NCBI GenBank assembly: GCA_023436425.1
Contig: JAEZJD010000012.1
Location: 1 to 13,644 of the forward strand
Length of the DNA stretch: 13,644 nucleotides
Source: Bacteroidota bacterium
Lineage (GTDB): Bacteria > Bacteroidota > Bacteroidia > Chitinophagales > Chitinophagaceae
Direction: 5' to 3'
Below are positions 7,634 through 13,644 of this stretch, piece by piece (positions within the stretch are counted from its first letter, which is position 1; every line of letters begins with the position of its first letter). The notes under the pieces are model-generated. The model ran no database searches. It was not told the origin of the DNA and saw only the letters and a program-made list of their open reading frames with translations. Made by a program: the position numbers and the translations under genes.

Positions 7634-8194
7634 TTAGCGATTGGATGGAGGAGCAAGTAGCGAGTAAATGGCGGAATCTATAAACTTGCCGTTGAAGAAA
7701 TAATTTTCTCTAAAGTATGCTTCCCGCACAAAACCGGTTCTTTCCAGAAGCTTGATCGATGCGTCATTCGCCGGATTCACGTTCGCCTCTACCGAATGCA
7801 ACTTTATTGTATTGAACCCGTAATCGAGAGCAGCCGTCATTGCTTCCTTCATCAATCCTTTTCCTTGGTGTGCAGTATGCAACATGTACCCAATTTCTGC
7901 ACGGTAATGTTCCTTTTCTATTCTCCAGAAAGTTATGTTGCCAATAAGTTTGTTGTCGTTTTTAAGTTGCAATCCCCATAAAATGTTTTCATTTTTTTCA
8001 ATGCCGCTTCGAATCATCTTGACCCAATCAACCGCCTGTTCTATGGAGGTGGCGGGTTGCCTGTCGATGTAGCGCATCATGTCAGGATCCGAACGGAAGA
8101 AAAAAATCTCGCTGGCGTCTTTCTCCGAAATAGGTCGCAGGATTAACCTCTCTGTGGTGAGAACGGGAAATGGATCGAAGTTTAGGGTCAACAT
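7634..8194 (-). CDS. GNAT N-acetyltransferase, RimJ/RimL-like
   Basis: The product is 186 aa from the ATG at 8194; the frame extends to 8221, but MLTLNFDPFPVLTTERLILRP is the usual opening of this family. Features in order are LTTERLILRPISEKDA (beta1-alpha1), IGNITFWRIEKEHYRAEIGYML, the acetyl-CoA pyrophosphate loop HQGKGLM (Gln110-Gly-Lys-Gly), and VNPANDASIKLLERTGFVREA. This is the Acetyltransf_3 pattern of RimJ/RimL-like enzymes. These transfer acetyl groups from acetyl-CoA to protein N-termini or to small amines such as polyamines or antibiotics. The acceptor is not predictable here. The protein is cytoplasmic with no signal peptide. It converges on the SNF2-family gene with 18 bases between stops and no obvious hairpin, and diverges from the receptor gene. 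Confidence 0.88.
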   Translation of the reverse strand: MLTLNFDPFPVLTTERLILRPISEKDASEIFFFRSDPDMMRYIDRQPATSIEQAVDWVKMIRSGIEKNENILWGLQLKNDNKLIGNITFWRIEKEHYRAEIGYMLHTAHQGKGLMKEAMTAALDYGFNTIKLHSVEANVNPANDASIKLLERTGFVREAYFRENYFFNGKFIDSAIYSLLAPPSNR

Positions 8195-8313
8195 GCGGCA
8201 ACTATCACATAAATATACCATTGGCTTCGCACATCAGCCTTTCATCCAAAACTTAACGTTTATTAACGGCACACCCGGTGCCTTGCGAATATCTTCGTAG
8301 AACAAATTTGCTT

Positions 8314-11190
8314 ATGAAGAAAATATTTCTACTCACAATAACTGCTTTCGGCTGTCTCTTCGCTTCTGCACAAAAGGTCAGCGGCACAGTAAAAGGCGTT
8401 TTGCAAGACTCTGTGTCGGCGTCGCCGCTTGCTGACGCTACAGTTTCTATTATGCGCACCTCCGATTCGACGCTTGTGTCATTTACACTCACGGAAAACA
8501 ACGGATATTTTCAAATAAAAAACCTTGCTGCCGGTACTTACCAGGTGGTGGCATCATTTACCGGGCTTGAAACACTGAAAAAAACATTCACAATTTCAGA
8601 AGCGCAGGAAGTGCAAGACTTGGGCATAATAAAATTGAACAGAAATTATAAATCACTCGACGAAGTAGTGATAGAAGATGCGCCTGTGAAAATAAAAGGC
8701 GATACGCTGTCATTTAAAGCAGATGCTTTTAAAACGAAACCAAATGCAACAGTGGAAGACCTGCTCAAAAAGCTGCCGGGCAGGTCAGTAGAGAGAGACG
8801 GCACAGTGAAGGCCCAAGGTGAAAATGTTCAAAAGGTGTATGTTGACGGTAAAGAGTTTTTTAATAATGATCCCAAACTTGCCACAAAAAATTTAACCGC
8901 CGACATGGTGGACCGTGTGGACGTATTTGATGATCAAAGTGAACAGGCAAAATTCAACGGAATTGATGATGGCAGCCGTTCGAAAGCCATCAACCTGAAA
9001 TTGAAAAAAGACAAAAAGAAAGGCTTGTTCGGTAAGGCGTACGCCGGTGGCGGAACTCGGGATCGTTACGATGCAGGTCTCACAACCAATTTCTTCAAAG
9101 GAGCTACACAAACGTCAATAATTGCTAAAGCAAATAACACAAACAACATAGGGTTCACTCTTACGGACATGATCGGTATGTTTGGCGGAGGAGGAATGAT
9201 GTCTATGGCCGGCGGAGGCGGCATGAGCATGGGCGGTGGCCGCGGCTTTGGCGGAGGAGGTGGTGGACTGATGGGTGCCGTAGCAGCTGGCGCAGGAGGC
9301 GGCGGCGGTTTTAACCTGGGAACTACCGGGAGCGGCATCACATCTTCGTCGCAGGCGGGAATTAATTACCGCGACACATGGAGCAAGGTGTTCGATGTGA
9401 ATGGGAGCTATTTTTTCAACCATGCACAAACCGAAAACAACAGGAACAGCTTTAGGCAAACGCTGGCAACAGATTCGTCTATACACACTACAGACAATAC
9501 ATTTTCCCAAAGCCGGAACGATAATCACAGGTTGAACTTCAACATGATTGCAACCATTGATTCTTTCAATTCCATCATCTATACTCCGGCCATTGGCTTT
9601 CAAAGCTCGAAAAACTTTAGCGACGACACGCTGGTGGCAAATGCGGTGAATAAAATTTTGAATTACAAAACGAATGAAAGCCGCACCATCAATGATAACC
9701 GTGGTAATGGTTACAATTGGACAAACAATTTGGTATGGCGGAAGAAATTTCGCACTCCCGGCAGAACATTGTCGGTTAATCTAACCAACACACTGAACAG
9801 CAACGACAGAGATGGATATAGCACGATAAGATCGAAATTTTACAACAATGCCGGTGCAAAATGGTTTGAAAGGAATAACAATTATCTGAATACAACAGAA
9901 GGTGCAACGAACAATTATGGAGCTGCCATCTCCTACACTGAGCCACTCTCCCGAAACAAAATTCTTGAATTTAACTACAGAAGAAACGACAACAGCAACA
10001 GCTACGATCGTTCAACGTTCAACTATAACCCGTTCACAGGCTTATACGATAACCCCGTTGATTCGCTTACGAATAACACCGAGACATCAAATGTTTCAGA
10101 CCGGCTGGGAACAAACTTCAGAGTGGTGAATAAAAAGTATAATTACCAGATAGGTTTTGCTGCGCAGCAAACGACAATCTCCACCGATAATATTTCGAAA
10201 GGAAAAAACATTACAAATAAATACATAAACTTTTTTCCGACGGCTTCATTCAATTATCAGTTTGCCAGAAGCCGCACCTTAAGGATTAATTACAACGGTC
10301 GCACCAATGCGCCTTCTGCATCGCAATTGCAGGAGATAACCGACGTAACCAACTACCCTTACATTTCCCGTGGCAATGCTGCGTTGCGCCAGGAGTTCAC
10401 TCATACCGTGAATTTGAGCTACAATCATTTTGATCTCGTATCGTTCCGCAACCTATTCGCATTTGTAATGTTCAGCAGCACACAAAACAAAATTTCTAAT
10501 GCTATAGAACAATTGCCAGGCGGTATTCAGCTAACTACTCCTGTGAACATCAATGGAGTTTACTTCGCTAGCGGTAATTTCAACATTGGCTTCCCAATTA
10601 AAGCACTGAAAGGCGGCAACTTCAATGCTACCACCCGCATCAATGTTAATCAGGATGCAAACCTGATAAATAAGGTGAAGAATTACACCAAAAATTTAAG
10701 TGTGGGTGAAGACCTTCGCTTGAACTACAACTATAAAGAAAAACTCGACCTCGGTATCACCGCCAGTGTTAATTACAACTCAGTTCAATACACAGTACAA
10801 TCGCGGAATAACAATTCCTATTTCACGCATACGTACTCCGGCGATGCCACCTACACTTTTCCAAAAGGTTTTATTCTTTCTTCGGACTTTGATTATACGT
10901 TCAACACCGGGAGATCCGACGGATTCAATCAGAACTATGCAATTTGGAACGCCGGTGTGGCTAAGCAGGTGTTTAAAAACAAAAGAGGCGAAGTAAAAGC
11001 ATCCGTTTTCGACATTTTAAATCAAAATACAAGTGTGAACAGAAATATTGGAAGCAACTACATCGAAGATGTGGAGAATAGCGTGTTGAAGCGATTTTTC
11101 ATGCTTACGTTCACTTACAACATCAACAGAATGGGCGGAAAACAAATGCCCCCAATGATCGACCGAATGACGCGTGGAATTAGATTTTAA
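8314..11190 (+). CDS. Outer-membrane beta-barrel receptor (TonB-dependent-receptor-like, OMP_b-brl_3 type)
   Basis: The protein has 958 residues from ATG 8314; an upstream GTG at 8278 is in frame but would place extra residues before a clear signal peptide, MKKIFLLTITAFGCLFASA (cleavage before Gln20). Residues about 22-105 form a CarboxypepD_reg-like domain (SGTVKG, NGYFQIKNLAAGTYQVVASF). A plug-like domain follows: VEDLLKKLPG, VYVDGKEFFNNDPKLATKNL, FNGIDDGSRSKAINLKLKKDKKKG. After about residue 240 come alternating strands of a large barrel, ending in aromatic Phe958 (GIRF), the usual BAM recognition end. Residues 291-332 are extraordinarily Gly- and Met-rich (25 Gly, 6 Met of 42). Relatives are presumed to move or bind substrates at the outer membrane, but their ligands are mostly unknown. 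No SusD-like partner is adjacent, so glycan uptake is not suggested. A strong terminator ends the gene. Confidence 0.88.
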   Translation: MKKIFLLTITAFGCLFASAQKVSGTVKGVLQDSVSASPLADATVSIMRTSDSTLVSFTLTENNGYFQIKNLAAGTYQVVASFTGLETLKKTFTISEAQEVQDLGIIKLNRNYKSLDEVVIEDAPVKIKGDTLSFKADAFKTKPNATVEDLLKKLPGRSVERDGTVKAQGENVQKVYVDGKEFFNNDPKLATKNLTADMVDRVDVFDDQSEQAKFNGIDDGSRSKAINLKLKKDKKKGLFGKAYAGGGTRDRYDAGLTTNFFKGATQTSIIAKANNTNNIGFTLTDMIGMFGGGGMMSMAGGGGMSMGGGRGFGGGGGGLMGAVAAGAGGGGGFNLGTTGSGITSSSQAGINYRDTWSKVFDVNGSYFFNHAQTENNRNSFRQTLATDSSIHTTDNTFSQSRNDNHRLNFNMIATIDSFNSIIYTPAIGFQSSKNFSDDTLVANAVNKILNYKTNESRTINDNRGNGYNWTNNLVWRKKFRTPGRTLSVNLTNTLNSNDRDGYSTIRSKFYNNAGAKWFERNNNYLNTTEGATNNYGAAISYTEPLSRNKILEFNYRRNDNSNSYDRSTFNYNPFTGLYDNPVDSLTNNTETSNVSDRLGTNFRVVNKKYNYQIGFAAQQTTISTDNISKGKNITNKYINFFPTASFNYQFARSRTLRINYNGRTNAPSASQLQEITDVTNYPYISRGNAALRQEFTHTVNLSYNHFDLVSFRNLFAFVMFSSTQNKISNAIEQLPGGIQLTTPVNINGVYFASGNFNIGFPIKALKGGNFNATTRINVNQDANLINKVKNYTKNLSVGEDLRLNYNYKEKLDLGITASVNYNSVQYTVQSRNNNSYFTHTYSGDATYTFPKGFILSSDFDYTFNTGRSDGFNQNYAIWNAGVAKQVFKNKRGEVKASVFDILNQNTSVNRNIGSNYIEDVENSVLKRFFMLTFTYNINRMGGKQMPPMIDRMTRGIRF

Positions 11191-11213
11191 AAAACAGCAA
11201 AAAAGTGAAATAA

Positions 11214-11244
11214 AAAAACCTCCGACCGGAGGTTTTTGCTTTTT
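11214..11244. terminator. Bidirectional intrinsic terminator
   Basis: AAAAACCTCC / GGAGGTTTTT pairs around the loop GACC. On the plus strand the stem runs into TTTTT-GC-TTTTT; on the minus strand the A-run becomes a T-run. It lies 23 bases after the receptor stop and abuts the stop of the minus-strand small ORF at 11243, so it can serve both. Confidence 0.85.
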
Positions 11245-11413
11245 ATCGCATAATTCTTTTTTTGGCTGCATAACTTGGTGTGGCCACCGATGAGCCATGA
11301 AGAAAAACACAAAGAATAGATTTCGCAAAGCGGAAAACATTCAATGACGGTTTGTATTGATCGCCATAGATTCTCGCCTCTTCACGGGCATGTACGATGT
11401 TTCTGTTTTTCAT
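11243..11413 (-). CDS. Small basic ORF of unknown function (56 aa)
   Basis: Reading the minus strand, ATG at 11413 opens 56 codons ending in TAA at 11243-11245. The product starts MKNRNIVHAREEARIYGDQY, continues KPSLNVFRFAKSIL, has a mildly hydrophobic stretch (SILCVFLHGSSVA) and ends SYAAKKRIMR. I do not recognise a family. Support for a real gene comes from context. It fills most of the 400-base gap between the receptor and the ester-cyclase-like gene. The bidirectional hairpin at 11214-11237 lies directly after its stop, and an independent minus-strand terminator upstream (11521-11551) cuts it off from the neighbouring gene. An inverted repeat sits 20-60 bases upstream of its ATG. Against it, a 56-codon open frame can arise by chance, and no clear Bacteroidota promoter is visible. 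It is too short to be trusted without conservation. Confidence 0.45.
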   Translation of the reverse strand: MKNRNIVHAREEARIYGDQYKPSLNVFRFAKSILCVFLHGSSVATPSYAAKKRIMR

Positions 11414-11431
11414 TGTCGGATAATTTTAAAA

Positions 11432-11472
11432 TGTGGAAAACGGGTGGAGAAAGTTACCGCATTCTTTCCACA
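11432..11472. repeat. Inverted repeat upstream of the small minus-strand ORF
   Basis: TGTGGAAA (11432-11439) and its exact reverse complement TTTCCACA (11465-11472) are separated by 25 bases. A related GTGGAGAAA lies between them. The arrangement fits an operator pair or an RNA leader stem for the small ORF starting at 11413. The half-sites resemble DnaA boxes with one or two mismatches, but that alone is weak. Confidence 0.5.
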
Positions 11473-11520
11473 AAACGAAGCTTTTCACGGATTTTGTATA
11501 CTCCGCAGAAAGTTTTTAGC

Positions 11521-11551
11521 CAAAAAAGAAGCCTCTCCGCAGGGAAAGGCT
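11521..11551 (-). terminator. Intrinsic terminator of the ester-cyclase-like gene
   Basis: On the minus strand AGCCTTTCC / GGAGAGGCT forms a nine-position stem with one mismatch around loop CTGC and is followed by TCTTTTTT. It lies about 40 bases after the stop of the minus-strand gene ending at 11593. Confidence 0.75.
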
Positions 11552-11592
11552 GTAATTATTGGACATTGTTTTAAACTAAAGCATTCGGTGCT

Positions 11593-12024
11593 CTACATGG
11601 CAGCTGCAGGTCGGGCTCCTATCTGGCGAAAAAGTACGTCCGCCAGCATAAAGATGTGACCTTCCTGAATAAGTCCGTTTTTTAAAGAATAAGTAACGCA
11701 TAGTGGAACATTCACCTGCTTGTTTGTCGGCGCAATGCCGGCAAACTCGCCTATATGTCTCCCCCTGAAAAAACCTTCGAGTACAGCTTTATTTTCTGTG
11801 ATAATGAGGTTTGTTACTTCAGGTTTTGCATCAAACGCCACGTGATACATATAATGTAACATGGCGCCGATTTCCGCCCTTCCTTTATGTTCTTCTCCGG
11901 AACTGAAGTTTTTAAAGACCGCATCTTCTGCAATAAATTTGGGATCGTGAGTTCTCGCATACTCGCTAAAGTTCTTTTGTGCAACGGATAGCATTTCCGT
12001 TTGTTGGAGTGTCGTTTCTTCCAT
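11593..12024 (-). CDS. Ester cyclase / SnoaL-like NTF2-fold protein
   Basis: From the ATG at 12024 the product is 143 aa; the frame also runs up to 12072, but the internal MEETTLQQTEML start gives a length normal for the family. It begins with a helix (MLSVAQKNFSEYA), then the acidic segment FIAEDAVFKNFSSGEEHKG. The C-terminal half is diagnostic: FFRGRHIGEFAGIAPTNKQV, then CVTYSLKNGLIQEGHIF, then a final LADVLFRQIG. This is the SnoaL-like polyketide cyclase / ester cyclase pattern, a small alpha+beta barrel with a central pocket. Most such proteins outside polyketide clusters have no known substrate, and nothing here suggests a polyketide pathway. No signal peptide is seen. The gene lies 99 bases downstream of the E1 dehydrogenase on the same strand, without a clear terminator between them, and ends at its own hairpin. 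Confidence 0.75.
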   Translation of the reverse strand: MEETTLQQTEMLSVAQKNFSEYARTHDPKFIAEDAVFKNFSSGEEHKGRAEIGAMLHYMYHVAFDAKPEVTNLIITENKAVLEGFFRGRHIGEFAGIAPTNKQVNVPLCVTYSLKNGLIQEGHIFMLADVLFRQIGARPAAAM

Positions 12025-12076
12025 AATAAATGGTTTAATTGATGATTGTTGTTCCAGAGGGGACCTTTGCACTATT

Positions 12077-12116
12077 CAGTGGATAATGGGCAGTGAGAAG
12101 CAGTTATGAAGTTATG
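12077..12116. repeat. Short degenerate tandem repeats between two minus-strand genes
   Basis: The spacer reads as four degenerate seven-base units (CAGTGGA, TAATGGG, CAGTGAG, AAGCAGT). It is followed by two copies of AGTTATG at 12102-12108 and 12110-12116. It overlaps only the unlikely upstream extension of the ester-cyclase-like frame. Confidence 0.4.
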
Positions 12117-12123
12117 GTTTTCT

Positions 12124-13644
12124 TTAATATGCCAAAAGCTTTGTTATAGCACCTTGCAGGCGGCTTTTAGCCAAAAAGTTCTGCTCCAGTTCGGTATTGA
12201 ACGGAACAGGCGTATCGAGGGATGCGCAGCGCATAACCGGCGCATCTAAAAACTCGAAGCAGTTTTCAGAAATCCACGCACCGATCTCGCCGCCGATTCC
12301 GCCAATTAAGGTGTCTTCGTGCAGAATTAAGACTTTGCCTGTTCTTCTAACAGATGATCTGATTGCCTCGTAATCGAGCGGCACTAGTGTTCGCAGGTCA
12401 ACAATGTCAAGGGAAACATCGGTATGATCCATCGCATAATCTTCTGCCCAATGCACGCCTGCTCCATACGTGATAATCGAAAGGTCGTCCCCTTTTTGAA
12501 TCTGGCGTGCCTTACCGATCTCCACTTCATACATATCCTCCGGCACCCCACCTGAAACACTTCGGTAAAGCGCCTTGTGTTCAAAATACATCACCGGATT
12601 TGGATCGTTGAACGCGGCGATCAGCAAACCCTTAGCATCGTATGGCGTAGACGGATACACCACTTTTAAACCGGGTGTGTGTACAAACCATGCTTCGTTG
12701 CTCTGGCTGTGAAAGGGTCCTGCACCTACACCCGCACCGGTTGGCATACGGACGACAACATCAGCATTTTGCCCCCACCGGTAATAAATTTTCGCGAGGT
12801 TGTTTACAATTTGATTAAACCCAACGGAGACGAAATCAGCAAACTGCATTTCCACCATGCTTTTAAATCCTTCGAGCGAAAGTCCCAGCGAAGCTCCTAA
12901 TATTGCGCTTTCGCAAAGTGGAGTGTTCCTCACCCGCTCTTTCCCGAATTCCTGCACGAGTCCTTCAGTTATTTTAAAGGCGCCGCCATACTCCGCAATA
13001 TCCTGCCCCATCAGAATAAGATTAGAATGTTTTTTCATACTCTGATGGATGCCTTCTTTAATTGCATCTATAAAACGAATAGTGCGTGAGGCAGGAGCAG
13101 TCAATTCTGAGAGAACTGTTTGTTGCTGGGTGTCTTTTGTTTGATGCGCATAAACATCTTCCAACTCGGTGTTTGTATTTGCAATAATGCGTGGCGAATC
13201 AAATCCAATCTTAAGTTCTTCTTCAATCCTTTGCTTTTGCTCCGCTCTTATCTCTTGAATTTTTTCATCATCTAAAATGCCTGCAGCTTTCAAAAAAGCC
13301 TCATAGCTTTTTATCGGGTCTTTAAGTTCCCACTCATCAAACAATTGTTTCGGAACGTATTTTGTTCCGCTTGCCTCTTCGTGACCACGCATGCGGAAAG
13401 TCATACACTCAATCAGGTAAGGCTTTTGTTCCCGTATGCAATATTCCCGAACCCCTTTGACTGTGTCGTAGACCGTAAGCACATTATTTCCATCTATGAC
13501 CACGCTTTCCATTCCGTAACCTTTGGCCCGATCAGCCAATTGTCCGCAACGATACTGTTCAGAAACAGGAGTGCTAAGACCATAGCCATTGTTTTCAATA
13601 AGAAAGATTACCGGCAAATCCCATACAGCTGCCACGTTAAGCGC
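12124..13644 (-). CDS. Fused 2-oxoacid dehydrogenase E1 (alpha-beta), 3' part; N-terminus outside window
   Basis: The frame is open to the window edge, so the gene begins beyond base 13644; 506 residues are visible, opening ALNVAAVWDLPVIFL. The E1-alpha part shows the end of the thiamine-diphosphate motif, IENNGYG (Asn pair at 13588-13593), and the loop RMRGHEEASGTKYVP. After a linker near 13090-13180 the E1-beta part starts at RTIRFIDAIKEGI. It carries Glu in LCESAILG (12910-12912), the residue expected to activate the cofactor, GAGPFHSQSNEAWFVHTPGL, and a transketolase C-terminal domain (IVDLRTLVPLD, GGIGGEIGAWI). Together they decarboxylate a 2-oxoacid and pass the acyl group to the E2 lipoyl domain in a cytoplasmic complex. 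Fused alpha-beta E1 is common in Bacteroidota and may use pyruvate or branched-chain 2-oxoacids; the sequence shown does not decide this. No E2 or E3 gene is in view. Confidence 0.9.
   Translation of the reverse strand, partial: ALNVAAVWDLPVIFLIENNGYGLSTPVSEQYRCGQLADRAKGYGMESVVIDGNNVLTVYDTVKGVREYCIREQKPYLIECMTFRMRGHEEASGTKYVPKQLFDEWELKDPIKSYEAFLKAAGILDDEKIQEIRAEQKQRIEEELKIGFDSPRIIANTNTELEDVYAHQTKDTQQQTVLSELTAPASRTIRFIDAIKEGIHQSMKKHSNLILMGQDIAEYGGAFKITEGLVQEFGKERVRNTPLCESAILGASLGLSLEGFKSMVEMQFADFVSVGFNQIVNNLAKIYYRWGQNADVVVRMPTGAGVGAGPFHSQSNEAWFVHTPGLKVVYPSTPYDAKGLLIAAFNDPNPVMYFEHKALYRSVSGGVPEDMYEVEIGKARQIQKGDDLSIITYGAGVHWAEDYAMDHTDVSLDIVDLRTLVPLDYEAIRSSVRRTGKVLILHEDTLIGGIGGEIGAWISENCFEFLDAPVMRCASLDTPVPFNTELEQNFLAKSRLQGAITKLLAY

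Noticed and set aside
3872..8194. SNF2 helicase plus GNAT as a possible defence or toxin-antitoxin island
   Set aside because: The two genes converge rather than form an operon. The GNAT is a RimJ/RimL-type enzyme, not a TacT-like toxin with an antitoxin, and no nuclease or methylase is present.
9066..9603. Minus-strand ORFs including a proline-rich one opposite the receptor gene
   Set aside because: The proline run is simply the antisense of the glycine codons in the receptor's low-complexity insert; the plus-strand frame has clear domain matches.
11432..11472. DnaA-box-like sites suggesting a replication origin
   Set aside because: Only one near-consensus box (TGTGGAAAA) and one poor one are present, with no dnaA, dnaN or AT-rich unwinding region nearby.
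11344..11659. Two plus-strand ORFs (76 and 100 codons) in the gap after the receptor
   Set aside because: They run through the minus-strand terminator at 11521-11551, one runs into the ester-cyclase-like gene, and neither resembles a protein family.

Overview
The window looks like chromosomal DNA from a member of the Bacteroidota, probably near Chitinophagaceae. This is an inference from gene families: a CarboxypepD_reg-type outer-membrane beta-barrel receptor, a YkuD_2-type L,D-transpeptidase, a fused E1 alpha-beta 2-oxoacid dehydrogenase, AT-rich start regions with almost no Shine-Dalgarno sequences, and one TAnnTTTG-like promoter element. I found no rRNA, tRNA, CRISPR array, complete insertion sequence or phage gene.

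Left part (1-3671, all plus strand). The window opens inside a serine hydrolase, of which only the C-terminal DUF3471-like domain is present. Its stop overlaps the start of a small lipoprotein with a Gmad2-like domain. A perfect 20-bp palindrome and a weak terminator follow, then an exported L,D-transpeptidase. The next gap (1712-2078) is not empty: it holds a 54-codon ORF with a helix-turn-helix-like pattern, a possible sigma-54-like element in front and a good intrinsic terminator behind. An exported N-acyl-D-amino-acid deacylase comes next. Several of these products act on the envelope or on D-amino-acid bonds, but a shared pathway is only a suggestion.

Middle part (3672-8313). A large SNF2-family ATPase with an N-terminal SWIM zinc finger stands alone and converges on a RimJ/RimL-like GNAT acetyltransferase.

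Right part (8314-13644). A 958-residue outer-membrane receptor with a striking glycine/methionine-rich insert ends at a symmetrical terminator. Beyond it lies a 56-codon minus-strand ORF (11243-11413), below the usual length cutoff, which converges on the same terminator and has an inverted repeat upstream. An ester-cyclase-like SnoaL/NTF2 protein with its own terminator follows, then a repeat-rich spacer. The window closes in the minus-strand fused E1 dehydrogenase, whose N-terminus is cut off.

The most original content is the two short, self-contained transcription units (about 1724-1995 plus and 11214-11472 minus). Both are small-ORF candidates in gaps that would otherwise be called intergenic. 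I did not see a clear new multi-gene system.
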